The translations under genes were made by a program, and so were the position numbers. Shown in pieces: positions 1 to 8,045 of a DNA stretch of 44,504 nucleotides; position 1 is the first letter of the stretch, and every line of letters begins with the position of its first letter. The stretch spans positions 1-44,504 of the forward strand of contig CALJUX010000077.1 of assembly GCA_937978655.1 (NCBI GenBank), given 5' to 3'. Source of the DNA: an uncultured Chromatiaceae bacterium (lineage in GTDB: Bacteria > Pseudomonadota > Gammaproteobacteria > Enterobacterales > Alteromonadaceae). The notes below the pieces were generated by a model that made no database searches, was not told where the DNA came from, and worked only from the letters and a program-made list of their open reading frames with translations.

Positions 1-2577
1 CGCTATTAAATTGCTACCTAGCCTAAAATTAGTACGTATAGAGTAGCTCTTCCTTGTAGTCGTTGGATACTTCGCCCCCAGAACTTCTGACCATTCGTTT
101 TCGTCTGGCAGCTCATCGAACAGGTTTGATGCACCTAAGGCGATGCTGTAGTTGTCGTTAAAGTTGTAGGTCACTTCGGCGTCTACGGTCATCTCAGCAC
201 CCGGATACAGCGGTAAACCACCGTCCGCGGCAGAGACCACACCTGAATCTGCGTGATCCTCGTAGTAATTGCCATAGTGATTTAATCTGACATAACCATT
301 CCAGGCGCCTTGATTGTGGCTGACGGTGAAGCTGCCACGTACGCTTGGTAAGCCTTCTTCAATCTGCTTGATTTTCGCTTCCCAGATGTAGTCAGAATGG
401 CGATCTACCGTTGTTTGCGTCCAGTTGGCAGCCAGTGCGAATGTGGTGCGGCCACCAAACTGATCCAATCCATAGTTCGCCACAAAATCTGCGCCCTTGG
501 TGGTGGTATCAAAGTCATTGGTGAAATATTTTACACCGGTGAAACTTGATGCATCGCGGACGCCCAGCGCCAGTAATTGCTGGATATCAGTTGGGGTCAG
601 TTCCTGTGACGATGACTGACTGATCCGGTCGTCGACCTTAATCTGGAAGAAATCCATGGTCAGGTACAAGTCGTCAACTTCAACCACAGCACCGAAGGAC
701 AAGTTCACTGATTCTTCCGGTGTTAAGGCTTTACCGCCTTTGAGCACAGAGATTGGGTGCGTCGGCGGCAATGTGGCGTTGTCAACCAGACCTTTGCCGG
801 CGGCAAAGGATGTAGTGACGTTGCGAACCATCGACTGACCAATAGTGGGGGCTCGGAAACCGGTACTGGCGGCCGCGCGGAATGCCACTTCGTCATTTAA
901 CTGATAACGGCCGGTCAGTTTAGCATTGGTGGTTGAACCGAAATCTTCATAATCTTCAAAGCGTAAGGCAAAGTCTGAGCGGAAATTATCGCTGAACTCA
1001 GCACCCAGTTCTGTATAAGCGGCGTAGTTGTAGCGGTTAAATGAACCGGCGTCGTCTGGTTTAAAGCCCGGAAAGCCGTTGGAACCAATGCCAAAGCCCT
1101 GTGATGCCAGCGGTCCTACCTCAAATGAACTCTTATCACCGGCAAAAATCTCAAAGGTATCAATGCGATATTCCAGACCACCGGCGACAGCCAGCGGATA
1201 GGGCAGCGCATCAACTTCGATGAGTTTGTTCATGTCGTAGTTAACGGCCTGTTCCTGCTGTACATATTTACCGGCGTTGAAGTCACGCGGTGTTGCTGAG
1301 CCCATCGAGGCGTTGATGGTGTTTTTGATATAAAAACTCGCTTCGCTGCGACCGTATGTTGAACTCAGGTCAAAGTTCCAGCCGTTGGCCATCGTCCCTT
1401 TTAAGCCTGCTGCTAGTGATGCGTCAGTGACAACACCACCAAATTTGGGTGTAAAACCGCCGGGTAAAGATTTAAAGAAGGTATAACAATGCGCCGGTAA
1501 CGCATTGACTTTGGCGCTGATTTGACTGAAGTTTTGTCCGGTCAGGCCAATAGTCGGGCACACGCCTTTACTGCTGTCCAGATTGCCAATCAATAAGGTT
1601 TCGCCACCGTCGTTTGAATAAACCCCGCCACGGGTCTGCGGGTTGCGGTAATAAAAGCCGCCTTCAACGTCCCGCTCCGCAAAGTTGCCGAACATATAAA
1701 ATTCTTTTTCTTTCGCGACTTCAACACCGATATTACCGAACACCTTAAAGTCGCGTTTAAACTCTGGCGAACCCCAAACCTGCGCCGGGTTGCCAATATT
1801 GGTGTTGCCGGCGGCAATTAAACCGGCCGCGTCGCCGCGTTGCACACTGCGGCTGGTTGGATCGGATTGTTTAAATTCGGTACTGAAGTTGGCAAAACCA
1901 TTGTCCGTAAAGGGCAGACCGATGTTGGCACTGACCTGACGCAAATCCCCGTCGCCGTCATAATGCTGGCCGGTTTTGAACTCAATAGCCCCACCTTCGT
2001 TATTATCTTTCAGCCGGAAGTTGATCACCCCGGCAATAGCGTCAGAACCGTATTGGGCGGCGGCGCCATCGCGTAAAATCTCAACCTGTTTCAGTGCGAT
2101 AGACGGAATGGTCGAAATATCAGGGCCCTGCGAGCCATCCGATAAGCCGCCACCGAGGAAGGTGATGACCGCTGAACGGTGCCGGCGTTTGCCATTCACC
2201 AGTACCAGCGTGCTGTCCGGCGGCAAGCCCCGTAAGTTGGCCGGGCGTACCAGAGTTGAGGCGTCATTGATCGGTTGGGTGTTGACGTTAAAAGACGGGA
2301 CCACAGCGCTCATCAGCGTCATCATGTCGCTCGGCCCATTTTTGTTGAATTCATCTGCCGAAATCACATCAACCGGTACCGCAGAATCACCAACCGATCT
2401 TGGAGCGCCGCGGGAACCGACCACCACAATCTTTTCAACGTCTTGCTCGGCTTTTTTCTCTGCACTAGCGTCCTGCGCGTGGGCCAGTGGGCTGCTTGCT
2501 AACACCAGCAGGGTGCTGCCTGTGACTGCGGCTTTAATGCACGCAGCCAGCGGCTGAATGGAGGTAGTTATTTTCAT
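1..2577 (-). CDS. TonB-dependent outer-membrane receptor, 3' end cut by window
   Basis: An open frame of 859 codons runs from the ATG at 2577 to the window edge without a stop. Residues 1-35 form a signal peptide ending in AHAQ, followed by the TonB-box-like stretch EKIVVVGSR. A plug domain follows, with the typical LRGLPPDSTLVLVNGKRRH and QVEILRDGAAAQYGSDAIAGVIN motifs. The rest is a long beta-barrel with FRAAASTGFRAPT and near the end LGASNLFDELPDENEW. It is an energised importer of a siderophore, peptide or other large ligand in the outer membrane; the substrate cannot be read from sequence. It diverges from a secreted dipeptidyl peptidase, which hints at peptide use (inference). The last ~20 visible codons do not match the usual closing strand and may be chimeric. 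A start-proximal AAAGG lies upstream of the ATG. Confidence 0.93.
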   Translation of the reverse strand, partial: MKITTSIQPLAACIKAAVTGSTLLVLASSPLAHAQDASAEKKAEQDVEKIVVVGSRGAPRSVGDSAVPVDVISADEFNKNGPSDMMTLMSAVVPSFNVNTQPINDASTLVRPANLRGLPPDSTLVLVNGKRRHRSAVITFLGGGLSDGSQGPDISTIPSIALKQVEILRDGAAAQYGSDAIAGVINFRLKDNNEGGAIEFKTGQHYDGDGDLRQVSANIGLPFTDNGFANFSTEFKQSDPTSRSVQRGDAAGLIAAGNTNIGNPAQVWGSPEFKRDFKVFGNIGVEVAKEKEFYMFGNFAERDVEGGFYYRNPQTRGGVYSNDGGETLLIGNLDSSKGVCPTIGLTGQNFSQISAKVNALPAHCYTFFKSLPGGFTPKFGGVVTDASLAAGLKGTMANGWNFDLSSTYGRSEASFYIKNTINASMGSATPRDFNAGKYVQQEQAVNYDMNKLIEVDALPYPLAVAGGLEYRIDTFEIFAGDKSSFEVGPLASQGFGIGSNGFPGFKPDDAGSFNRYNYAAYTELGAEFSDNFRSDFALRFEDYEDFGSTTNAKLTGRYQLNDEVAFRAAASTGFRAPTIGQSMVRNVTTSFAAGKGLVDNATLPPTHPISVLKGGKALTPEESVNLSFGAVVEVDDLYLTMDFFQIKVDDRISQSSSQELTPTDIQQLLALGVRDASSFTGVKYFTNDFDTTTKGADFVANYGLDQFGGRTTFALAANWTQTTVDRHSDYIWEAKIKQIEEGLPSVRGSFTVSHNQGAWNGYVRLNHYGNYYEDHADSGVVSAADGGLPLYPGAEMTVDAEVTYNFNDNYSIALGASNLFDELPDENEWSEVLGAKYPTTTRKSYSIRTNFRLGSNLIA

Positions 2578-2633
2578 GGAGTTGCCTTTTATTATGTTTA
2601 TCCTGGATAAATCAGCGTCGCTCTTTCTGTTTT

Positions 2634-2647
2634 TTTGGCGCGCCAAA
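2634..2647. promoter_or_regulatory. Perfect 14-bp palindrome upstream of the receptor gene
   Basis: TTTGGCGCGCCAAA is a perfect inverted repeat lying 57 bases upstream of the receptor start codon, in the intergenic region shared with the S9 peptidase gene. It could be an operator or a short hairpin in the receptor leader. No regulator can be named from the sequence. Confidence 0.4.
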
Positions 2648-2649
2648 TT

Positions 2650-2668
2650 AACTTATTGCATATAAGTT
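2650..2668. promoter_or_regulatory. Operator-like inverted repeat, 7-5-7
   Basis: AACTTAT and ATAAGTT are exact inverted repeats separated by TGCAT, directly beside the 14-bp palindrome at 2634-2647 and between the divergent receptor and peptidase genes. The AT-rich dyad of about 19 bp is the size of a typical dimeric-regulator site. It does not read as a clear Fur box. Confidence 0.4.
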
Positions 2669-2872
2669 CATTTGTCCAACTGCTGAAATTGTTGATCCGT
2701 CTCAAAATGTTTGCGGGATCTGGCTGTTTTATGAGCCTAAAACAGGGACTGTTCAGATCTGGCGATACTTCTGTGCTGGTCGGACAGGCCGGCAACCATG
2801 CGTTTTATGGCTTGAAAAAAAGTCATGACTGCAGTTAGATGCAGGCTGTTTAATCCCGCAACTGGACCATTC

Positions 2873-5092
2873 ATGAAAAAAACTATTTTGTCCGGCATCA
2901 TTCTGTGCAGCACTTTGACCCCACAGCTACAGGCACAACCTCTGACGCTACCGCGTTTATTCGCCGAGCCGGCGTTAAGTGGCACAGCCCCAAAATCACT
3001 GGCTTATGCGCCGGACGGCAAGCGTATTACTTATCTCAAAGGCAAAGCTGCTGATGCCAATCGGCTCGACCTCTGGCAGTATGAACTTGCCAGCGGCAAA
3101 CATAGCGTGCTGGTCGATTCAGATACGCTGTTCAGCGGCACTGAAGTGCTGTCGGATGAAGAAAAGGCGCGGCGTGAGCGGTTACGCCTGTTTGCCAGCG
3201 GTATTGTCAGTTATCAGTGGTCCAAAGACGGTAAGGCGCTGTTATTCCCGCTCAATGGCGATTTATATCACTACCAGTTGTCCGCTAAAAAAGCCCGCAA
3301 ACTGACCGACACTGAAGCCTTTGAAACTGATGCACAAATTTCACCTGCCGGCCGTTTTGTCTCCTTTGTGCGGGAGCAGAATATCTATGTCATTGATTTA
3401 GCTTCCGGGAAAGAAACGCAGCTGACCCGCGACGGCAAAGGCACAGTGCGCAATGGTATGGCTGAGTTTGTGGCGCAGGAAGAAATGGGCCGGATGACCG
3501 GTTATTGGTGGGCACCGGATGACAGCAAAATTGCCTTTACCCAATTTGACGAATCTTCAGTGCCCGAAGCGGTTCGCAATGAAATTTATGCCGACGAGAT
3601 AAAACTGTACAGCCAGCGTTACCCCTTTGCCGGCAAAGCCAACGTCCGCATCCGGCTTGGCGTGGTTGGGATCGACGATCGTCATATCAGCTGGCTGGAT
3701 CATGGCAAAAATGCCGACATCTATCTGCCGCGTGTGCAGTGGACTGAAAACCCGAATTTACTGACATATCAATGGCAAAGCCGCGATCAGCAACGGCTGG
3801 AACTGCGTCTGGCGGACGTGGCAGCCGGCCAGCAGAGAACCCTGCTGACTGAACAGAGCAACACCTGGGTTAATCTGCATGATGATTTGCATTTCCTGAA
3901 AGACAAAAAGTCTTTTATCTGGGCTTCTGAGCGGGATGGTTATAAACACTTGTACCTGTACAGCCTTGATGGTGGCGCACCAAAACAGCTGACCAGCGGG
4001 CAGTGGATAGTCAATCACATTGAAAGTATTGACGAAAAAGCAGGGCAGATCTATTTCAGTGGCCGCAAGGACACGCCGCTGGAAAGCCATTTGTATCGAA
4101 TTCCGGTTCAGGGCGGGCAGATTGAGCGGCTGACCGAAGCGGGTCGCCACCATCAGGTGGTTGTGGCAAAAAATGGCTCCGGTTTTATTGATACCGCCTC
4201 GGCGGTGGTGCAATTACCCAGTGTTACGCTGCGCGACAATCAGGGTAAAGTACTGACGGTACTGGAAGAGAACCGGCTGGACGATCGCCATCCGCTGACA
4301 CCTTTTGCCCGGGATCTGGTCACGCCGGTATTTGGCACGCTCAAAGCAACCGATGGTCAGACGCTGCATTACCGCATGTTTGCACCAAAAACGCTCAAAG
4401 CCGGTAAGAAGTACCCGGTGGTGGTTGGGGTGTATGGCGGGCCTGGTGCGCAGCGGGTAACCAACAGCTGGAGCAGCAAAGATCTGTATTTCCAGTATCT
4501 GGTGCAGCAGGACTATATCGTCTTCCAGCTGGATAACCGCGGCTCTGAAAATCGTGGTAAAGCGTTTGAAGCCCCGATCTTTGGTGAACTGGCCGCTGTG
4601 GAACTTGCAGATCAGAAAACCGGCGTCGACTATCTGCGTAGCCTGCCTTATGTTGATGGTGCGCGGATCGGCATCTATGGTCACAGCTACGGTGGTTACA
4701 TGACCATTATGGCGATGCTGCGGGCTGCTGATTATTTTGCCGCCGGTGTTTCGGGGGCGCCTGTGACAGACTGGGCGCTGTATGACAGCCACTATACCGA
4801 GCGTTATCTTGGCCATCCGGCAACCAACGCCGCCGGTTATCAGGCTAGTTCAGTCTTTCCATATGTCGATGGTTTAAAAGGCAAACTGCTGATTTACCAC
4901 GGTATGGCCGACGACAACGTGCTGTTCACTCACAGCACCAAGTTGTTTTCCTTGCTGCAGGCCAAAGGTAAATCTTTTGAAATGATGACCTATCCGGGTA
5001 GCAAACATGCCATGTTTGGTCAGCCGGTCCAAACGCATCTGCACCAGACCATCACGGAGTTTTTTGACCGCACGTTAAAAGCCCCGTTGTAA
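2873..5092 (+). CDS. Secreted S9 peptidase, dipeptidyl-peptidase IV type
   Basis: A 739-residue serine peptidase expected to remove Xaa-Pro or Xaa-Ala dipeptides from peptide N-termini in the periplasm or outside. The start at 2873 gives a clean signal peptide (MKKTILSGIILCSTLTPQLQAQ). An eight-bladed beta-propeller of the DPPIV N-terminal domain follows, with the double-Glu region AQEEMGR that holds the substrate amino terminus. The C-terminal alpha/beta-hydrolase domain has nucleophile S605 in GHSYGG, Asp in DDN (about 681) and H712 in SKHAMFG. An upstream in-frame ATG at 2825 would disrupt the signal peptide and is rejected. The gene diverges from the TonB-dependent receptor and ends at a bidirectional terminator shared with ldhA. 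Confidence 0.93.
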   Translation: MKKTILSGIILCSTLTPQLQAQPLTLPRLFAEPALSGTAPKSLAYAPDGKRITYLKGKAADANRLDLWQYELASGKHSVLVDSDTLFSGTEVLSDEEKARRERLRLFASGIVSYQWSKDGKALLFPLNGDLYHYQLSAKKARKLTDTEAFETDAQISPAGRFVSFVREQNIYVIDLASGKETQLTRDGKGTVRNGMAEFVAQEEMGRMTGYWWAPDDSKIAFTQFDESSVPEAVRNEIYADEIKLYSQRYPFAGKANVRIRLGVVGIDDRHISWLDHGKNADIYLPRVQWTENPNLLTYQWQSRDQQRLELRLADVAAGQQRTLLTEQSNTWVNLHDDLHFLKDKKSFIWASERDGYKHLYLYSLDGGAPKQLTSGQWIVNHIESIDEKAGQIYFSGRKDTPLESHLYRIPVQGGQIERLTEAGRHHQVVVAKNGSGFIDTASAVVQLPSVTLRDNQGKVLTVLEENRLDDRHPLTPFARDLVTPVFGTLKATDGQTLHYRMFAPKTLKAGKKYPVVVGVYGGPGAQRVTNSWSSKDLYFQYLVQQDYIVFQLDNRGSENRGKAFEAPIFGELAAVELADQKTGVDYLRSLPYVDGARIGIYGHSYGGYMTIMAMLRAADYFAAGVSGAPVTDWALYDSHYTERYLGHPATNAAGYQASSVFPYVDGLKGKLLIYHGMADDNVLFTHSTKLFSLLQAKGKSFEMMTYPGSKHAMFGQPVQTHLHQTITEFFDRTLKAPL

Positions 5093-5106
5093 CGGTCAGG
5101 CCCATG

Positions 5107-5135
5107 AAAAAGGTCGCTGCGGCGACCTTTTTTTA
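5107..5135. terminator. Bidirectional intrinsic terminator between S9 peptidase and ldhA
   Basis: Stem GGTCGC/GCGACC with a four-base loop is flanked by A5 on the left and T7 on the right, so it can end transcription of both convergent genes. The same six-base stem recurs at 9649 and 11126. Confidence 0.85.
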
Positions 5136-5156
5136 TGATATTTCAGCGGTTGGCCA

Positions 5157-6152
5157 TCATGTCAGTTCATTTGGACAAGGGGCGCCGGTCAACAGCGCTT
5201 GCAGGTTTGCCACCGTGATCTGGCTGATTTGCGCTAACGCCTCCTGAGTAAAAAATGCCTGATGGCCGGTGATGAGCACGTTTGGGAAGGTCAGCAGACG
5301 CTGGAATACTTCATCAGCGATCATTTCTTCAGATAAGTCTTTGAAAAACAGATCGGCTTCCTGCTCGTAAACATCGAGGCCCAGCAGGCCGATTTTTTTG
5401 CTTTTCAGCGCTTCAATCACCGCTTTAGTGTCAATCAGGCCGCCACGGCTGGTATTAATCAGCATCACGCCGTCTTGCATTTGCGCCAGTGTCGACTGAT
5501 TGATCAGATGATGGCTTTGTGGTGTGAGCGGGCAGTGCAGACTGATCACGTCACTGTCGCGATATAAAGTTGCCAGATCAACATAACGGGCAGACGGCGG
5601 TAACGCTTCAGGTTGAGGCTGCGGATCGTAACACAGCAGCTGCATGCCAAAGCCGTGCAAAATAGCTGCGGTTGCCTGACCAATGCGGCCAGTGCCAATG
5701 AGGCCGGCCGTTTTACCGTGTAAGTTAAATCCCATCAGCCCCTGCAGGCTGAAATTGTCATCACGCACGCGGTTATAGGCTTTATGTAATTTGCGGTTGA
5801 GGCATAACATCATCGCGACACAATGTTCAGCGACGGCTTGCGGCGAATAGGCCGGGACCCGTGCTACGCGGATGCCAAATTTTCTGGCCGCTGCCAGGTC
5901 GACGTTATTAAAGCCGGCACAGCGCAGCGCGACCAGCCGGACACCCAGTTGCTGCAGTTGTTGTAAAACTGCTGCACTTAGGTCGTCATTAACAAAAGCG
6001 CAGATCGCTTCACTGCCGGCGGCCAGTTGCACAGTGTCCGCGTTTAACGGCTGGCAGAGAAAACGCCACTGCAGCGCAGGTCCAGCCTGGCGCAAAAACG
6101 TTTCGTCGTATGGTTGATTACTAAACACCGCCACCTGGCAGATTTGACTCAT
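5157..6152 (-). CDS. ldhA: D-lactate dehydrogenase (fermentative)
   Basis: 331 residues, the usual length for LdhA. It reduces pyruvate to D-lactate with NADH in the cytoplasm. It shows the 2-hydroxyacid dehydrogenase substrate loop RCAGFNNVD, the NAD-binding motif GLIGTGRIGQAT, and the DVYEQEADLFF segment characteristic of LdhA rather than of other D-2-hydroxyacid dehydrogenases. The catalytic His is in GHQAF (H297). A strong AGGAGG eight bases upstream of the ATG at 6152 fixes the start. It stands alone, convergent with the S9 peptidase and upstream of nothing obvious, since the glutathione peroxidase gene is transcribed toward it with a 36-base gap. Confidence 0.93.
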   Translation of the reverse strand: MSQICQVAVFSNQPYDETFLRQAGPALQWRFLCQPLNADTVQLAAGSEAICAFVNDDLSAAVLQQLQQLGVRLVALRCAGFNNVDLAAARKFGIRVARVPAYSPQAVAEHCVAMMLCLNRKLHKAYNRVRDDNFSLQGLMGFNLHGKTAGLIGTGRIGQATAAILHGFGMQLLCYDPQPQPEALPPSARYVDLATLYRDSDVISLHCPLTPQSHHLINQSTLAQMQDGVMLINTSRGGLIDTKAVIEALKSKKIGLLGLDVYEQEADLFFKDLSEEMIADEVFQRLLTFPNVLITGHQAFFTQEALAQISQITVANLQALLTGAPCPNELT

Positions 6153-6188
6153 CTTCGTTTCCTCCTGAAGCCTGATTTACCGCAGGTT

Positions 6189-6692
6189 TTAGCGTTCTGC
6201 TGCCGGCAATAACGCCAGTTCCGTCTCAATGGCATCAATAAACTGACCCGGTCTGGTGCGCGGTGCGTAGCGTTTGACCACCACACCGTCTTTGTTCACC
6301 AGGAATTTAGTGAAATTCCATTTGATAGCGCGGGTTTTCATCAGTCCGCGCGCCTGATCTTTGAGATACTCAAATAAAGGATCGGCTTCCGGACCATTGA
6401 CATTAATCTTCGCCATGACCGGAAAACTGACGCCGTAGTTAAGCTGGCAAAATTGCTGAATGTCACCGTCGGAACCCGGTTCCTGGCCACCAAACTGATT
6501 GCAGGGGAAGGCCAGGATCTCAAGACCTTGCGCATGATACTGCTGATACAGCTTTTCCAGATCCTGATATTGCGGGGTAAAGCCACAACGGCTGGCGGTA
6601 TTTACAATCAATAGTACTTTGTCGCGAAACTGCCCCAATTCCAGCAGGTTTCCCTGCGCGGTCCGAACTTTAAAATGATGCACGTTGGCCAT
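6189..6692 (-). CDS. Glutathione peroxidase family protein
   Basis: 167 residues from the ATG at 6692, which has AGAGGAA six bases upstream; the longer in-frame start at 6731 lacks one. The enzyme reduces hydroperoxides with thiols, probably thioredoxin or glutathione. The peroxidatic residue is Cys36 in NTASRCGFT rather than selenocysteine. The rest of the catalytic tetrad is visible as Gln70 in FPCNQFGGQEPG and Trp125-Asn126 in KWNFTKFLV. C64 and C82 are candidate resolving cysteines. It lies 36 bases upstream of ldhA on the same strand and could share its transcript. It diverges from the dehydrogenase gene at 6814. Confidence 0.92.
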   Translation of the reverse strand: MANVHHFKVRTAQGNLLELGQFRDKVLLIVNTASRCGFTPQYQDLEKLYQQYHAQGLEILAFPCNQFGGQEPGSDGDIQQFCQLNYGVSFPVMAKINVNGPEADPLFEYLKDQARGLMKTRAIKWNFTKFLVNKDGVVVKRYAPRTRPGQFIDAIETELALLPAAER

Positions 6693-6813
6693 AAATTCCT
6701 CTGAAGCCTTGCTGTTCCTGTCATTGCACACAGGCTGATTTGCAATGGTTTTGCTATTTGTATCATAAATTTGTACATTGACGGCCAGCCTGTCACAGAA
6801 TTAAGTCAGTTAT

Positions 6814-7716
6814 ATGTCAGAAATAACTTCAGCAACGTCAGAGCCACAGCGTCTGGCCTTTATCGGTTTAGGCGTGATGGGGTTTCCGATGGCCGGACAT
6901 CTGAATGCCGCAGGCCATCAGGTTGTGGTGTACAACCGCACGCAGAGTAAAGCGCAGCAATGGGCGGCACAGTATGGCGGCAATGTCGCGGCGACGCCGG
7001 CCGATGCAGCCGAAGGCGCTGCGCTGGTGATGCTGTGTGTCGGTAACGATGATGACGTGCGCGCTGTGGTGTATGGCGAGCACGGTGTGTTACAGCGGAT
7101 GGCGCCGGGGTCTGTCCTGATTGACCATACGACGGCATCGGCTGATTTAGCCCGCGAGCTGGCCGCAGCCTGCCAGGCGCTTGGCATTGGATTTATCGAC
7201 GCCCCGGTATCAGGCGGGCAGGCCGGCGCACAAAATGGCGCCCTGACCATTATGTGTGGCGGAGAAGCCGCCGATTTTCAGCGCGCTGAACCGGTCCTGC
7301 GACATTACGCCAAAAGTGCGCGCTTATTGGGCCCCGCCGGCAGTGGCCAACTGGCCAAGATGGTGAATCAGATTTGTATTGCCGGCGTCGTACAGGGTCT
7401 GGCTGAAGCGCTGCATTTTGCCGGCTGTGCCGGCCTTGATGCGAAGGCCGTATTGGATGTGATCTCCAAAGGTGCTGCGCAGTCGTGGCAAATGGAAAAT
7501 CGCGGTTATACCATGGTGGACGGCCAGTTTGACTTTGGTTTTGCGGTGGACTGGATGCGCAAAGACCTCAGTATTACGCTGAATGAAGCCCGTCGCAACG
7601 GCGCCCAATTGCCGCTGACCGCACTGGTGGATCAATTCTACAGCGAAGTTCAGGCAATGGGCGGCAACAGACAGGACACCTCGAGTCTGATCCGTCGCCT
7701 GAAGACACCCGGTTAA
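6814..7716 (+). CDS. NAD(P)-dependent 3-hydroxyisobutyrate dehydrogenase family oxidoreductase
   Basis: 300 residues of the beta-hydroxyacid dehydrogenase family. It shows the N-terminal dinucleotide motif GLGVMGFPMAGHL, the substrate signature DAPVSGGQAGAQNG, and the catalytic Lys182 in GQLAKMVNQ. It is a paralogue of mmsB at 24864, but sits outside the valine operon and beside an oxidative-stress gene. Its substrate (tartronate semialdehyde, succinic semialdehyde, hydroxyisobutyrate or another beta-hydroxyacid) cannot be decided here. The ribosome-binding site is weak. The start is chosen because the Rossmann motif lies at about residue 16, as in relatives with a short leader. Confidence 0.88.
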   Translation: MSEITSATSEPQRLAFIGLGVMGFPMAGHLNAAGHQVVVYNRTQSKAQQWAAQYGGNVAATPADAAEGAALVMLCVGNDDDVRAVVYGEHGVLQRMAPGSVLIDHTTASADLARELAAACQALGIGFIDAPVSGGQAGAQNGALTIMCGGEAADFQRAEPVLRHYAKSARLLGPAGSGQLAKMVNQICIAGVVQGLAEALHFAGCAGLDAKAVLDVISKGAAQSWQMENRGYTMVDGQFDFGFAVDWMRKDLSITLNEARRNGAQLPLTALVDQFYSEVQAMGGNRQDTSSLIRRLKTPG

Positions 7717-7780
7717 CTTCTGTATTGAAGTAGAATGGAACAAGGCCGGGCACGCTGTGACCGGCGCTGTTTACGCCAAT

Positions 7781-7951
7781 CTAGTCATCGCGTTGTTGCA
7801 AGCTCAGCAATGCGAGGCCAGCCAGCAACAACAAAGGCACCAACACCAGCTGGCTGAACGGATCTAAGCTGCTGCGCAGATCCAGCCATAAAATTAACCC
7901 TCCTTGTGATCCCAGCATTAACCAGCTGACGTGTTTTGCACCAAGTTTCAT
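7781..7951 (-). CDS. Small 56-residue membrane protein, unknown function
   Basis: I do not recognise this protein. The frame opens at ATG 7951 and stops at 7781. It is preceded by a full AGGAGG (7958-7963 on the plus strand) six bases from the ATG, the strongest ribosome-binding site in this neighbourhood. The protein (MKLGAKHVSWLMLGSQGG at the start, ending SLQQRDD) has two hydrophobic segments, about residues 9-23 and 33-50, joined by the polar turn LDLRSSLDPFS, and a charged tail. This is the layout of a small two-helix inner-membrane protein. It diverges from the GlxA-type regulator at 8046, which could control it. The length is below usual gene-calling cut-offs, so it may be unannotated in relatives. 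Confidence 0.7.
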   Translation of the reverse strand: MKLGAKHVSWLMLGSQGGLILWLDLRSSLDPFSQLVLVPLLLLAGLALLSLQQRDD

Positions 7952-8045
7952 CCTGCACCTCCTGTTGACTGTGATCTGTAGTGTAAGCCGGTTAATATTT
8001 GCGCTATAGTGGCATTATTGACATATTCAGTGTGGAAAGTGACAA

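Noticed and set aside
1..58. Adapter at the left end
   Set aside because: Only eight bases (GCTCTTCC) match the adapter and the expected GATCT does not follow, so adapter is not claimed; only a suspicion of a chimeric end is reported.
1976..2557. Plus-strand frame of 193 codons
   Set aside because: It is antisense to the signal peptide and plug domain of the TonB-dependent receptor.
2581..2668. Fur box upstream of the TonB-dependent receptor
   Set aside because: The AT-rich dyad does not follow the GATAATGATAATCATTATC pattern closely enough.
4214..4816. Minus-strand frame of 200 codons inside the S9 peptidase
   Set aside because: It lies wholly antisense to the catalytic domain, where the plus-strand reading has all family motifs.
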